Shown: positions 10,167-21,436 of the stretch, piece by piece
How positions within the stretch are numbered: position 1 is the first letter of the stretch
Layout: the number at the start of each line of letters is the position of its first letter
Assembly: GCA_015342445.1 (NCBI GenBank)
Contig: JACEFO010002688.1
Coordinates: forward strand, 24,414 to 88,413
Direction of reading: 5' to 3'
Length of the DNA stretch: 64,000 bases
From: Digitaria exilis
Lineage: Eukaryota; Streptophyta; Magnoliopsida; Poales; Poaceae
The notes under the pieces: model-generated
Seen by the model: the letters and a program-made list of their open reading frames with translations, nothing else
Database searches by the model: none
Told to the model about the DNA's origin: nothing
Program-made: the position numbers and the translations under genes

Positions 10167-13100
10167 TGGCTAGGCAATATTCGTCTCACCTTATATTAAC
10201 TAGCCGAACTTTTCTAACCATTCAACTTACGAAATCGTGGTTAGCGTACCTGCAGAAAATTCCATTCCAGAACAATTATAATGAACCTCCTGTGCCAGAA
10301 CTCACGGAAGCATCCCCATTCATTACCACCCACTATAGTGGTGGCACCCGAACGTTCAACATTGAACGGGCAATGCTTCATATGTCACCAAGGCAACATA
10401 TTGACAATTTCATACGCTTATGAAATAGCGTATTGACTTTGTGCCGCCATCCTATTTGCATATGATGACATGGTACGCTACAGCAATCGCCGTACCTTGC
10501 GCCCACCATGCTATTCTAGTTTCATACGCCATCACAGCGTATTGACTATGTGCCGCCACTATATTTTCATATAGTGCCGTGGTACGTTATAGCAATCACC
10601 GTACCTTGCGCCCACCATTGTGAAAAGTAAATGACAGAATGAAATGTGCTAGGAGTCAGTATAATATAATTAGCCACCTATCATATCGTGATCCCATAAC
10701 CCACATTATTCGAAGTTAAGTACCCACAGACCACTACTCAAGTAGTCAGGCATTTAATCCGGAATAAGCTGGAGCGTCGTCGGATTATACCCGATTAACC
10801 ACATGCTTTCACGATCGAAACAACACGCGTGCCCACACGAAGGTGAGTCCCAGAAATTACAACATTCCACAAGTTCAACTTACATAAATAGTCTCATCAA
10901 GTTATTACAAAAAAGTCTGAATTTTTAAATGAAAGTACGAGAGTTCGAGCAGCAAAACATAAACTAACGACGATACATAGTAACACCATAATGAAGCCGA
11001 CCATGGTGCTACTCCTCCCGATCCTCGGCAGAGGACGGAACCCACTCGACATGCCAGCCAGGTGGAACCTGGGCCGGCCAGGGGACGGAATTCTCCGCCT
11101 CCTCCAAAGAAGTACCTGAAATAAAAGCCACAAGCAAGGCTGAGTATGCTAATACTCAGCAAGGCTTACCCGTCGGGTGAAAACTACTTCACCGACTTCT
11201 AGACATGAGAGGCTTTTGGCTGGTGGGTTTGTTTGCCAGAAAGCAACTAAGAGTGGATCCTTACTTTCATGATTTTAGCATCAAGATTCTAATAGTGTTA
11301 ACCATTCTAGATTAACATCCTTTCTAAGCATACAAGTGGTGCAATACAATTCAGTACATACAATAAGTTCATCACCCTCAAAGTTCCACTTGTTACTCAA
11401 TGCAGCACAACGGTCAAGCAGTCTCATTGACCACAAGAAGCGGACAGTTCGAACCGAATTTTGCTACCTGGACAGGGGAAACCCAACACACACGGGTAAT
11501 GCTTGCTATAAAAGGTACAAGCACTTCCTAACCTTTCCCATCAATCCACAATTCGGCGCCGGGTCCATTCCCTTAGGATAAAGGTTTACCGCTTCACTCA
11601 CGGCATCACGCATATATCCAATTGTGTACGACAAGGGAAACAAAACATTTCCAAGGAGAGATGGCTATCGGTCCTAGCTGTTTCAATCTGGTACCGGGCT
11701 TACCGATTCCCATAGGTCGGCATGTGCGTGGTACGTTCAAAAACTTGACACACAGAACCACACGTTTCGACCTTAATCCAATTATCATACCCGGACGGGA
11801 GATCTACACATACTATCCCGCCCGTCCATCCTTATGATTCCAACATAAGTAAAGATAAGCAACTCTATATCTCGCGAGTGACAGGAAATCACTCGACTTG
11901 TAACGGTCCTAAAGCATTTCACTATCGACCTTATCATACTAGTATTGCAAGACATAGGTACTAGAATTATGCAACTAGGGTATTCAAACAACTCCTTGAA
12001 ACGTAAATGCACAAACATAGATAATTCATAGTTGCATTAACTTTAAAAGTTAGGTTATGCTCCGAGGCTTGCCTTCTTGGGCTACACCGAGGTCAGACTC
12101 CGGGTCAAGCACGATCACGTCGGCACCACCTTCGGGAGCCTCCTCTTCGTTGGCGGGGACGAGGTTGTAGGTTCCGTCGCGAGAGCGTCTTCTAGATGAG
12201 ATGCATAAATTTTTAAGAGTTGTTGCTGGTTTTTAGTCAAAAGGTTAAGGCTCTTGAAGGCCATATTCACCTAGACATAAGTGGTTTATTCTTTTCTTCA
12301 CAAATTAAGGGAGTGGGTGTGGTGTGAAATTTTATGTTTTTATGTTGGTGATTGTGTACACATATAAAACGATACAAACTATTAATTCTAATCAAGTGCC
12401 TTAGTTCAGAAACTTTTAAAACTCCACATGCTTATTTAATAATTAACAAAAGTGACCTACTTCTTTTTATTAAACTCATTCCACTCTCGTTTCTTTCCCA
12501 TTTTTGTTTCTCTGTTTCTGTTCCTCCTTTTTATCCACAAACTTTATGACAGCTACTGGAGCATAAGAGCTAAGCTCACTCCAAAATTCAGCTAAAATCG
12601 AGCTATACAGAATTTATTTAAAATAGTTCAAGTTGCTGCTCAAACAAACAAGATTAATTCATATAAAATCAAAACTATTTCCAAAACAGAAGATTTCTCT
12701 ACCAGAGCTAGACATGAGTAAAAGAAGGGCTCTGACCAAGTGGTGGCTAAAAATAATACTTGGTCAGCCCTCACAAATTTGCTAACCGAAAACCAACATC
12801 TATTTATTTGATGCTCCAAACAGAGTCTAAAATTAAGTTTAGCATTTTTTTCAACATGTGCCAACATGTTTCTAGTCCTCTGGTGAAAGATGGTGATTTT
12901 TGGCTGCATGAATTATTTTTTAGTAAATGCAGAACCGAAATAGAACAGAAATCACAAAATAAATCATAACTAGAGTTTCAGGCCACATTTTTAGGTCTCC
13001 TTTGGACACAAAACTTCTACAGTCTAGACAAGCAACATATTCCAAGCTCAGCTACAGAAGAGTTCAGGATTTGAAATGGTGCACAAGTATATACATGCAA

Positions 13101-14809
13101 AGAAGAGATTGGAGTTTGCAATCTCACGAGTACAGGGAGTATTTTTGTGCATTTTTCTGATTTTTCTACGATTTTTAGTGGATTTTACAAGATCTCAGCA
13201 AAATAGATCTAGGGTTAAAGAATCTTTTTACGCCAGGGTCCCTAGATCTTTTGAAACTTAGCAGACAAGTCCCTGAAATTTGCGCAGGGGACCCTAGAAC
13301 TAAAAAGGGGAACGCGAAAGGGTCCTTGGCTCGCCGGCGACCAGACTCCGGCGAGGAGACGGCAAACCAGCGTGGGGGAAGTGGGGGAAAACGACGAGGG
13401 GCTCACCGCGAGTCGGTTGGTGTAGGTCTCGTGGTCAGAGGTGAAGCGGCGCGGCTCGTCGATGGTGAGCGGTAGAGCAGCTTGCTCCGGCGACGTCGGT
13501 AGCCGGCTGCAGTGGTCGATGCGAGGCGCGGAGAGGCGTGTGAGCTTCACCGGACGATGGCGGAGCTCGTCGTGGGGCTTGGCGGAGACGGGAGTGACCG
13601 GAGTATGGTGCTCGACGTGGAGGTGGTGTTCGCGGCGGAAATGGCCGAGCGGCGGGGAGAACTTAGATTTCCTGGCGTGTGCGGCTTGATTCGAGCTAGG
13701 GAAGGTTCGAGCGGCTAGCTAGGTGAATGAGAGAGCTTCGTGCGTGGTGGATTGGCAAACCATGGAGGGGATTGCAGTGGATTTTGGTTTGCGGCGCGAG
13801 AGCTCAAGCTCGGCTCACGGCGGCCGGAGGTGCAAGAAGCAGTGCGCGAGCACTAGGAGGAAGGGAAAGGCTGAGCGCTGGCTGGGGGAGAGTGTGAGGT
13901 CACTCGGTTGAGTGTTGGGTGAGCTAGAGAGGGCCAAGCGTCTTTGGACGCTCGTGCACGCGTGCTCGGGCCGTCGGAGTCGCCATTGATGGCTCTGACA
14001 GCTCGGGCAGGGCGCGAGCGCGGGTTGGGGATGGAAGATCATGGCATGGGCGATGGGAGATCCTCCACAGGCTTCTTGGCGCGTAGTGGGAAGGAATCCG
14101 GCCGCGTGGAAGCGCAGCCCGACGCACGCGCGTTGGCGGCCTATGGTGGAGCTCCGCTTACCATGATGGCCTGCCCGCGTGGCGAGGCTCGCCGAGGCGC
14201 TGTAGCGCAGGACGCGACCCAACGGAGGCGCTGGCGTGCTCGTGGGGACGAGAGGTGCGGCTGCTGCGGCTTTGGCCGACCTGACCCGGTCGCCGCCGCT
14301 CGTCGGCCACGTGGCGGCCACTGCCGGCCTCGGGCAGAGCTGGCCGAGCGGCCAGCCAGATCGCCCATGGAGCACCTCAGTTCAACCATGCTAAACTTCG
14401 GAAATTTGAACTGAACATCAAAAAGTGCAAACACAAAAGTTTGAGTTTGAAAGGTGGGACACAACTTTCCCTTTGGGGCGAACCTGAAATTCTGAGTTTT
14501 TCGAGTTCAAACATGCCCTATTTGAAAATGTGTTTAGCATGGTTTTTAGAGTTTTTAAGGGGCTTAACTGCAAAATTTGGAAAAGTTCCCAACAGTAACT
14601 AGGCTTTATTTGTGATGGCAAACAACTTTTATGTTTGGAGATTTTCATGTTTAGTTCAGAATTTTGGAGATCTCAGAAGGATGTCGAATTGGCCTATTGA
14701 AATTCAAATTTCTCATTTTTTTATCTTTTTAAGTGTGCTACAACCAAAGCTGCCCCCTTAACCCCGTTTTTAGTGTATTTTTAAGGTCTTAAACATCTGG
14801 GATGTTACA
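10167..14809 (-). mobile_element. Element C: truncated chromovirus (leader plus 5' LTR)
   Basis: On the minus strand, the LTR runs from 14,809 (TGTAACATCCCAGATG) down to about 10,708, followed by leader sequence to 10,167, where it breaks off. Gag, pol and the 3' LTR are missing. A small deletion at about 10,707 removes the LTR terminus and the primer-binding site: ordinary leader (CCCACAT) is joined directly to LTR sequence (TATTCGAAG). The LTR keeps the conserved donor (GTGAGC, 13,401-13,406), acceptor (TAG, 12,192-12,194) and hairpin (11,139-11,160). Its mini-ORF has lost one base and is out of frame. The base run GGCGG after 14,809 is probably one half of its target duplication. Confidence 0.88.
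10321..10619 (-). promoter_or_regulatory. Structured leader array of element C
   Basis: Two tandem units and the downstream palindromes described for element E (24,891-25,293), on the minus strand. One stem has a mismatch, as expected in a dead copy. A GTAAGT donor-like site lies at 10,225-10,230 (minus). Confidence 0.75.
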
Positions 14810-14876
14810 GGCGGTTACTCTGGCAGTTGGAGTGACGGTTATGCATGCAACCACCCTTGAACCGACCTTGAGTGGC

Positions 14877-14885
14877 TATAAAAGG
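14877..14885 (+). promoter_or_regulatory. TATA box of the X LTR
   Basis: TATAAAAGG, followed 178 bases later by AATAAA. This order is that of a U3 promoter and R-region end in an LTR. The left duplicate has CATAAAAGG instead. Confidence 0.75.
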
Positions 14886-15062
14886 AGCCCCTCACCCCCT
14901 CACTCAAGCATCCTTTGGAGAGAAGAGAAGGCTCAAGATGTAGTCCACTATCTTAGAGTAGAGTAGAGAGAGTAGTGGGTGAGTGCTTGGGTGACAGCCA
15001 AGCTTGTAGAGGGAGTTCGGGAGTCATCTCGGCCTTCCCCCAACATTGTTCCGTCCCCCAGG

Positions 15063-15068
15063 AATAAA
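15063..15068 (+). terminator. Polyadenylation signal of the X LTR
   Basis: AATAAA in GGAATAAAGC; the same signal occurs at 10,131-10,136 in the left duplicate. The duplication ends 30 bases after it, near the expected cleavage site. Confidence 0.65.
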
Positions 15069-15658
15069 GCTTCAAAGTTCATCTTAGTAAGTCCTCGGCC
15101 TCTTGCCTTAGTTTCTCGCTAGTTCTACTCTTTACCTTCAACAGTTTATCTTTGTCCTACCTTGATCTGCAGGATCCCATGTCTTTTCCTCATAAGCCCT
15201 TCGCGTTGGGTGGAGGTCAGTAGTTGATAGCTTAAGCGTGGTGCTTGTGCTTGATAACTACCTTGGGTTGTGTTGCACCCCATGGAACTGACTGTGGTAG
15301 GCGGCAGGTGGTGACAGCCCTGCCCATCCTTTGTAGTCCACCACGTTTGGGTGTATTCATAACAGTAGTTGCTGGGCCTGGGGGAACCCCTCTCTCATCC
15401 CGTTCTGAGTTCTCCCCGCCTTAGTCGTCGAAGCAGATCTGGTTAGCTTAAGGATAAGTTATCTGGAGTACCGAGTAGCTAACTAAGGTTAAGCTCTCTA
15501 CTCCTTTGCCTGTTCTGCTCATGGGGTCCGGTTAGAGAACTTTAGGCTAGTCGCGTCTACCGTTCCTTGGATTTGACATCCAAGTTTTTACTCCCCTAGT
15601 GAAAGGCTACAGCGATCTCCGTGCGCTTGCGGATTCGTTAGGCTAAGGAGTGCCAACA

Positions 15659-16854
15659 CTTATGTGAACAACTCTGACTGTGGGAAGATTGTAGAGCCCG
15701 AGGCTGAGAAGAAAAACATGGCCGACAAGCTAAAACGTGAGCACGAGCGTTGGGAGATGCTTGAACGGGCAATGACTGTTACAAAGTCTTATTATAATGA
15801 TGTCATGCATAGATTTGAGGAGGCCCATGTTGATCTTGAGGTGGAGTGGCGGCTTCGTCACCAGCTCGAAGCCGTTGAAAAGGAGAAGAATATGCTTAAA
15901 CAATCCTTTGAGGGACGAGAAAAAGACTTCGAGGAACTCCATAGGCACTTCGACCATTATTAGGCTGTCCACCTCGCCAAGGCTTCCATAGTGCAAAAGT
16001 GCGTTACCCAAGTTTTCGCTCCCTTCGGGATTCCCGCTCCTACTATGGATGTGAAAGGCTGTAACATAGATCAATTCTATGATTGGATTGAAGGTAGCCT
16101 GGAGGTTCTTAAGAGTTGTGGTCGCATCTGGGGCGAGATAAATGCTAAGGCTGCAGCTCGCACTCTTGCGGCTAGCTTCTGCGCCCTCGTGCCAACTGAG
16201 GAGCCTTCAAAGACTATCGGCCGGTCGGACGTTCGGGCCATGAAGGAGCTTGGGTACCGGTGGTCAAGTACTAATTTGCTGGAGCACTCACACCTCCCAA
16301 GTCTTGAGAAGGCTATTGGCAACAACTTCATGCAGAATCTTTTGAACCCCAATGGTCTTGAACTTCTTGGTAGTGAAGCTCGCCGCGTCGCCGACTCCGT
16401 AAGGACACATTTGGCTTCTTTTTATTTTAGTAGTGTTGTGCCTTCATTTGATGTCTAAGAGCCTAATGCCTTTTATTTTATTTTTGTCGCAGAACCGTGC
16501 TTGGATCGAAGCCAAGATTCGGACTGTGCTCGAAGCTCGCCTTGCTAGTCACGCGAAGGCTGCTGTGGGCGACGCCGCCCCAGCAAGGGATGAGGCTTCA
16601 GCTGAAGACCAGGGTCTTGGTAGCCCGAGGGGTGCGGTGCCAAACCGCGAAGCTCTGGAGGGTGGAGATCGTGCTGCACCTGTGGACGATGTATTCACCG
16701 TCACACAACTTCTAGGCCAATCCGAGGATATTAGTCGAGAGGTGTAAGAACCCTGCACTACTATGTGCAGGCTGTATTTTGGTTGATTGTATTCTGACTT
16801 TTACCTCGGTTGCAGTGTAGGTCCCCGGAGCGGAGCCTGCGCCGGTGACCGAAG
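15659..16854 (+). pseudogene. Broken coiled-coil gene with predicted introns
   Basis: The frame opens at the edge of the X LTR, which probably cut off its 5' end. Exon 1 (to 16,398) encodes a charged coiled coil rich in Glu, Lys and Arg, then a helical domain (FAPFGIPAPTM, FYDWIEGSLEVLK, NFMQNLLNPNG). TAG at 15,961-15,963 interrupts it in frame, probably from CAG. A phase-0 intron fits 16,399 (GTAAGG) to 16,492 (TTTTTGTCGCAG). Exon 2 (16,493-16,741, NRAWIEAKIRTVLEARL...) keeps the frame. A further phase-0 junction is possible from 16,742 (GTGTAA) to 16,820, giving a short exon VPGAEPAPVTE. I do not recognise the family with certainty. It resembles the extra coiled-coil ORF of grass Tat-lineage elements, or a captured gene. 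Confidence 0.6.
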
Positions 16855-19012
16855 GTGTGTTACCCCTTTTGATGCACCGAGATGGACATTACATTTCTGG
16901 TGGTTGTTGCGCAAAATACACTTCGAGATTTCCCTGGGGCTCCTTTTCGAGGTTTTGGCAATATAAGATTCGTAAATATGAAGAGCGCAATGCTCGTTGC
17001 AAGTTGTTTTTTTCAACAATTTGAAAGTGATAGGTTAGAGCATCAGCGTGTGCTGTTAGATTGTCACGTTCGTAGAGAAGCTCGGCGCCTTCGTAGGATT
17101 GACGAAGGCATAGCTTACGAGGCCCCTTTGGGGCTGCTTGATCCCAAACTGGAGCCCATATAAGTGGACGAAGGGCATAGGGCCTTCCACCTATATGTTT
17201 AAGGGTCCTGTTTTGTTTGAATGAATTGTAATTCATGTAACATATATGTTTTGAATGTGATGTTGTAACTTTTGGTATACAGGTCTTGCTTATAATCGAA
17301 TGCTGACCGATCATGAAGTTCGCGAGATGGTCGAAAACATCGCTCTGATTGTTATGTGGAAGGCAATTTCTGAAATTTGTGATGCTGTAATGAAAGATTT
17401 TTGAGCCCTAAGGCTTTCCGCGACTTTGACGTTAGGCTTTCCAGGCCCCGATAGGCTCAGTTTGTTCATTTCAAAACGCCTCCTCCCTTTGGGCTTATCC
17501 AGGCTTGTAGAAGCCTATGAGAATATTGGAGGTATGGTTTTTTTTTCCAAAACACTGTTTGCCCTTTGTACAATATCTTATGCACTGTTTGCTCGAGGTA
17601 CTGTTTACCCTCGGTGAACTCTATATATGTGAGGGAAGATGTAGCAATTGAAGTATTGAGTGCTTTGGGTGTGGTGGGATATGAGCAGTCATTCTGGAGC
17701 ACCTATTCTCTCGTTCTTTAGATCTCGAAGGGTTTTAGTGATCTCAATTCTTCGGGCAAGATGGTATTGGAAAAGTGTCGCGTTTCATTATGTTTGCACA
17801 TTCTATGCGCTAACATTTTGTGCAGGCGGGGCAAGAAGCCCTTCTTATGCTTCGTTATTTTGTTCGAGGGTGATTCTTGTGGGTTATGGGTGTTGCTTGT
17901 TCCTCAGGCAATTGTGCGTATCAGGCAGGAGAGATTCCCTTCGGGGTGTAATCCTTGTGAAACAAAGAGACATGCTTCCTTCTTCGAATCATAGGTTCGT
18001 GAGGTCGAGAAGCCTGGATCCCCTTCGAAGGTCTACTATGGTGTCTGGGGGCCTGCTTCCCCCTTCGAGATCAGTGTGCGTAAGGCCGAGAAGCCAGGAT
18101 CCCCTTTGGAGAATGTTTGTTGTGGAGTCGAGAGATTTGCTTCCCCCTTCGAGCCATATGCCCGTGGGATAGAGATGCAACAGTTGTATGACTAGCTTAG
18201 TCTTTGTAAGTAGTTCTCCATAATGTACTATGGGTTGTACTCCTAGCTTGTAACATTTTCTTCAAGGAATAAAATTTGCTGATATTTTTATTGTTTCTCT
18301 TGGCGATTGGGCCTTCGTGTTCGAACGTTACTATTCTAGTCATTTGTTTGTGAATGTGCATGAGTGGATTTTTATCCATGCTCTCATTGACCGAACCTTC
18401 GTGTTCGAAAGTTAACTTTCCTTTGAAAGTGGGGCAGTGCCTGCATGGAGGGTGCCTTGAAATCCTTTCTTCACGAACATTGTCGTGGTATTGACTATCG
18501 TCATTTAGCGAGTTAATGCGAAGGGTCAAGTGCCTTCCTTACTGTAGACGAGACTTCACTTGCCTCGCTGGCATGCTAGTATTTTCCCAAAATCTACATT
18601 CCTTCGCAAGCGAAGGGTTTTGTAACTTCAGGTTATTTTCTTGTGTTCCATCTCTTGGGGAACCTTGTTTATATTTCATAAGGGGTTACATCTGGATTTC
18701 GCCTCATTAAAACCTCACGCCTTCGAGAGTTAAGAAAACTCTTGGAAGGTTTCCCTTGTGAGAAAAAGAGTACGAATCCCTACATAGGCCTCTTTGGGCA
18801 ACATTTCTAAAAAAGAAGAAATTACAGATGTAAAAGGAAACCATAACCACCTATACATTTTTAATTCTACTTTTCTACACGAAGTACTTCTGGAGGTTGT
18901 CTGCATTCCATGAGTAAGGGTCTTCTTCGCCTTCCATGGTTTGCAACCTGAAAGCCGAAGGTCTCTCTGTTCACGCGATGAGGAATGGGCCTTCCCACTT
19001 TGATTGTAGTTT
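16855..19012 (+). mobile_element. Decayed repeat sequence, possibly Tat-lineage remnant
   Basis: No intact gene. A frame at 16,990-17,163 ending in GLLDPKLEPI may be a last exon of the upstream coiled-coil gene, but I cannot place its splice sites. The rest has many CCTTCGA-type words, an 81-bp tandem repeat (17,918-18,165) and CTCATTAAAACCTCAC followed by AAAAAGAGTAC near 18,700-18,770. I associate that wording with Tat-lineage Ty3 elements; this is from memory. It ends where the LTR of F starts at 19,013. Confidence 0.4.
17918..18165 (+). repeat. 81-bp tandem repeat
   Basis: Two clear units start at 17,998 and 18,079 (CGTGAGGTCGAGAAGCC and CGTAAGGCCGAGAAGCC), each with a central GGATCCCC and an end like TTGCTTCCCCCTTCGAG. 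A partial unit precedes them and the start of another follows at about 18,162. Divergence between units is moderate. Confidence 0.75.
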
Positions 19013-20396
19013 GTTATAACACCCAGATTTCCAAGAAATCCGAATGCTTCTATATGCGTGCCTAGGATGTCCACAGAACACGTATGGATTACAAATATTG
19101 AATCACAGAGAACACAATGCTCGAATAAAATAGTTTACATCATAACTTAACACAAGACATAGTCTTAAACGAATAACACAGCTGAAGTCTTATTAAAAGC
19201 AAACGTTTCATAACTAGTAGAGCCTCAAGTCCACAGGGACACCGACTGGTTGAACACAGCTAGAAGTACGGCAGATCCTCCGGAAACTCAGCAAGCGACT
19301 GATCATTCATTGCTCCATCTGTTACCCATCCGGGATTGTGTTGAATAGTTGCAAGTGTAAGTAGACCATATTACTTAACAAGTATAACACGGGTTATGCA
19401 AGAACAAAAGGCTTGACACAGTTAAAGTGCATCAGCACTTTTAGTTGTTTTATTTTATTATTATCCAAGTTACTACAAATGAGTAGAAACCCAGGTATAA
19501 ACCCATTAATAATAATGTATAAATAATTATAGAATATTCCAACATCAACCTCAACATCATCTTCTAATAAAAAAGGATCCAGGCCGCTCGTATCCGTGAG
19601 CACGGCTATCATGATAGATCAACACTCTGCAGAGGTTTCGCCCTTTACCCGCTGGTCACATAAATCCAAAAGAACTTATGCTACGAGGACTTTCACAAAA
19701 CACCCTAACATGCACAATAGCCGTTTTGGCTCAACATAGGCAGCATAACCCAAGGCATCGAGATTGACGTACGCTCAGGGCGCAACGTGAGGGGGGTCAA
19801 TGGCGTCCAGAGCGAGAGCGCAATCATCGCAACGTGTGAAGCTGCCGTACATCGGGCGCTTACATCATGGGACTTTGCCTGACGAGACATAGCCAACGGA
19901 TAAATCCGTCCTCGATGGATCAAACTATACTCTCACGAATGTTCCCCACATACACCTTTCGGTAACCACTGGCGAGCTAGAGACGTACAAGCTAATTATC
20001 CAAGACCAGAGTCATTATAGTTCCAACGGCGGCGAACAAGTTCCTGGGTTGCCGCTTTAAGAACCGGACCTTACAGAGAGATATTAGAACAAAGCACGAA
20101 GCACATGCTCTAATTCCCTAGACCAATCCTTGTGGAGACACTAGAACAAAGCACGAAGCACATGCTCTAGTTCCCCAAACCATGTTGCTAAAAAGCATAT
20201 TTTAATCATCATTGAAGTGAACCATTAATTCAATATCGACAATTAAATAAATGTTGTTCGCAGCACATAGAAAATACTAACCATAATGCATTAAACATGG
20301 GTAAACAAGGAATAAGGTAAAGACTAGGAACATCCTTAGTGTATATCAAAATTAGACACATGCATATGAATATATGATTAAATGGTGTATAGGTAA

Positions 20397-20498
20397 TCAA
20401 GGATTATCCATGTTATACTTGCCTTCCTCAGTGAATTGCTGTTGCACCTGCTCTTCGGGAACGGGGTCGTCGGCGAACTCGAACGGCTCGTCAAGTAC
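20397..20498 (-). CDS. 33-codon acidic mini-ORF in LTR F
   Basis: After an acceptor-like GATGTGAG the minus strand reads VLDEPFEFADDPVPEEQ, then a Gln run and EEGKYN before TGA. It is acidic, short, and follows an acceptor with the same split-codon phase as the mini-ORF of A, B and E, and both contain EGK near the end. Possibly the same feature in a diverged family. There is no ATG at its start; it would be a second exon after the donor at 21,120. Confidence 0.3.
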   Translation of the reverse strand, partial: VLDEPFEFADDPVPEEQVQQQFTEEGKYNMDNP

Positions 20499-21403
20499 TC
20501 ACATCGATCACCACACAAGCATCCACACATACATGCAAACATGGCATTCAATTAGAACAGTACACCAAACATAAACAAAAGATGAAAAGAAGGCTTTAGA
20601 GTTACTGTACGCTTCACTACGAATACGTGAGCGCGAAAATAACTCAAATCAGAGTTAAAACGAAGAAATTACGCTTAAAACGGGCTCTAGGGGCTTGCTG
20701 GTAAGACTTTTAAGCTTCCAGGGGTGTTTTTTGAATGAAGCCAGGGACCTAAAACATAATTTCGCATAAAAACAAGAGGGCCTACGGGTAAAACTGCCTC
20801 TTAGGACGGCGGGTACTATTTTTCAAATGCGCAGGGGCTAAATCAAAAAGGAAAAGGACTAAACTGTAATTATTTTTAAACTACGCTGGACCGCGGGTTG
20901 ATTTCCAAAAACTACAGGGGCTCTTTTGAAAAAACTCCACGGCGGATGGTTTGACCTAGTCTGACTCGATTCTGATCTAATCTCGGCCGTAGGATCTAGA
21001 TCGGACGTCTCTGGGCGTTTGGGGGCAAAGGGTCACCGGAGTGCGGCGGCGCACGGCGGCGCGTGGCCGAGAGCTCGCCGGAGTTGAGCGAGACGGGGGC
21101 TATGGAGCTCCAAAACTCACGGCGGCTAGCTCGGGAGAGAGAGGAGGAGATGGCGAACCCATTTTGGGGGTTGTGCTCGAGGATTACGCGGCTGTGGCGG
21201 GTGGTGACGAGTGGCGGCGGAGTACGAACTATGGCGAGCTCGTACGGGCAAACGAGAGGGAGAGAGCGATGGCGAGGTGGACGGGGATCTTCCTCACCTT
21301 CTGGCGAAGCTTCGAGAAGGGCTCTTGGCGACAATGCGGTGGCGAGGGAGCTCCGAGGTGGCTAGGGTTCGGCGCGTAGGGCTCCTGGGCTGCGGCGGCG
21401 GTG

Positions 21404-21412
21404 CCTTTATAG
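21404..21412 (-). promoter_or_regulatory. TATA box of LTR F
   Basis: On the minus strand CTATAAAGG, followed by a GC-rich leader-like zone and a donor-like GTGAGT about 285 bases downstream. The E/inverted-LTR insertion starts 24 bases upstream. Confidence 0.55.
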
Positions 21413-21436
21413 GGGCAAAGGGGGCCTTGGCGTGCG

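Larger units (their letters stand above)
14810..15098 (+). repeat. 289-bp duplication of the X LTR core, right copy
   Basis: Partner of 9,878-10,166. It lies directly after the end of element C and continues without a break into the rest of the X LTR, so this copy is in its original context on the right side. Confidence 0.9.
9175..15658 (+). mobile_element. Element X 3' LTR, interrupted by element C
   Basis: It starts TGTTGGCA and ends TGCCAACA, a perfect 8-bp terminal inverted repeat. Removing element C and one copy of the 289-bp duplication leaves an LTR of about 1,552 bp (9,175-9,877 plus 14,810-15,658). It contains a TATA box and a polyadenylation signal in the expected order, and stretches rich in GGCCGG at 9,515-9,590 and 9,830-9,850. 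The right flank starts CTTAT and is a coiled-coil gene fragment (15,659 on). Confidence 0.85.
19013..21436 (-). mobile_element. Element F 3' LTR, first segment (R/U5 side)
   Basis: The plus-strand start TGTTATAACACCCAG is the 3' terminus of a minus-strand LTR. Its first 560 bases match 63,003-63,572. It is divergent from the Tekay-like LTRs of A, B, C, E and G but has the same plan: a GC-rich zone (20,990-21,430), a donor-like GTGAGT (21,115-21,120), an AT-rich stretch, an acidic mini-ORF and a TATA box. It stops at 21,436, 24 bases upstream of the TATA box. Its missing U3 is best supplied by 51,862-53,112, giving an LTR of about 3,675 bp. No 5-bp duplication links the two breakpoints (GTGCG versus GGCAA). 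Confidence 0.7.

Noticed and set aside
17998..18165. 81-bp repeat as a gene-coded repeat protein
   Set aside because: 81 is a multiple of three, but the units contain stops and differ by changes that break every frame.
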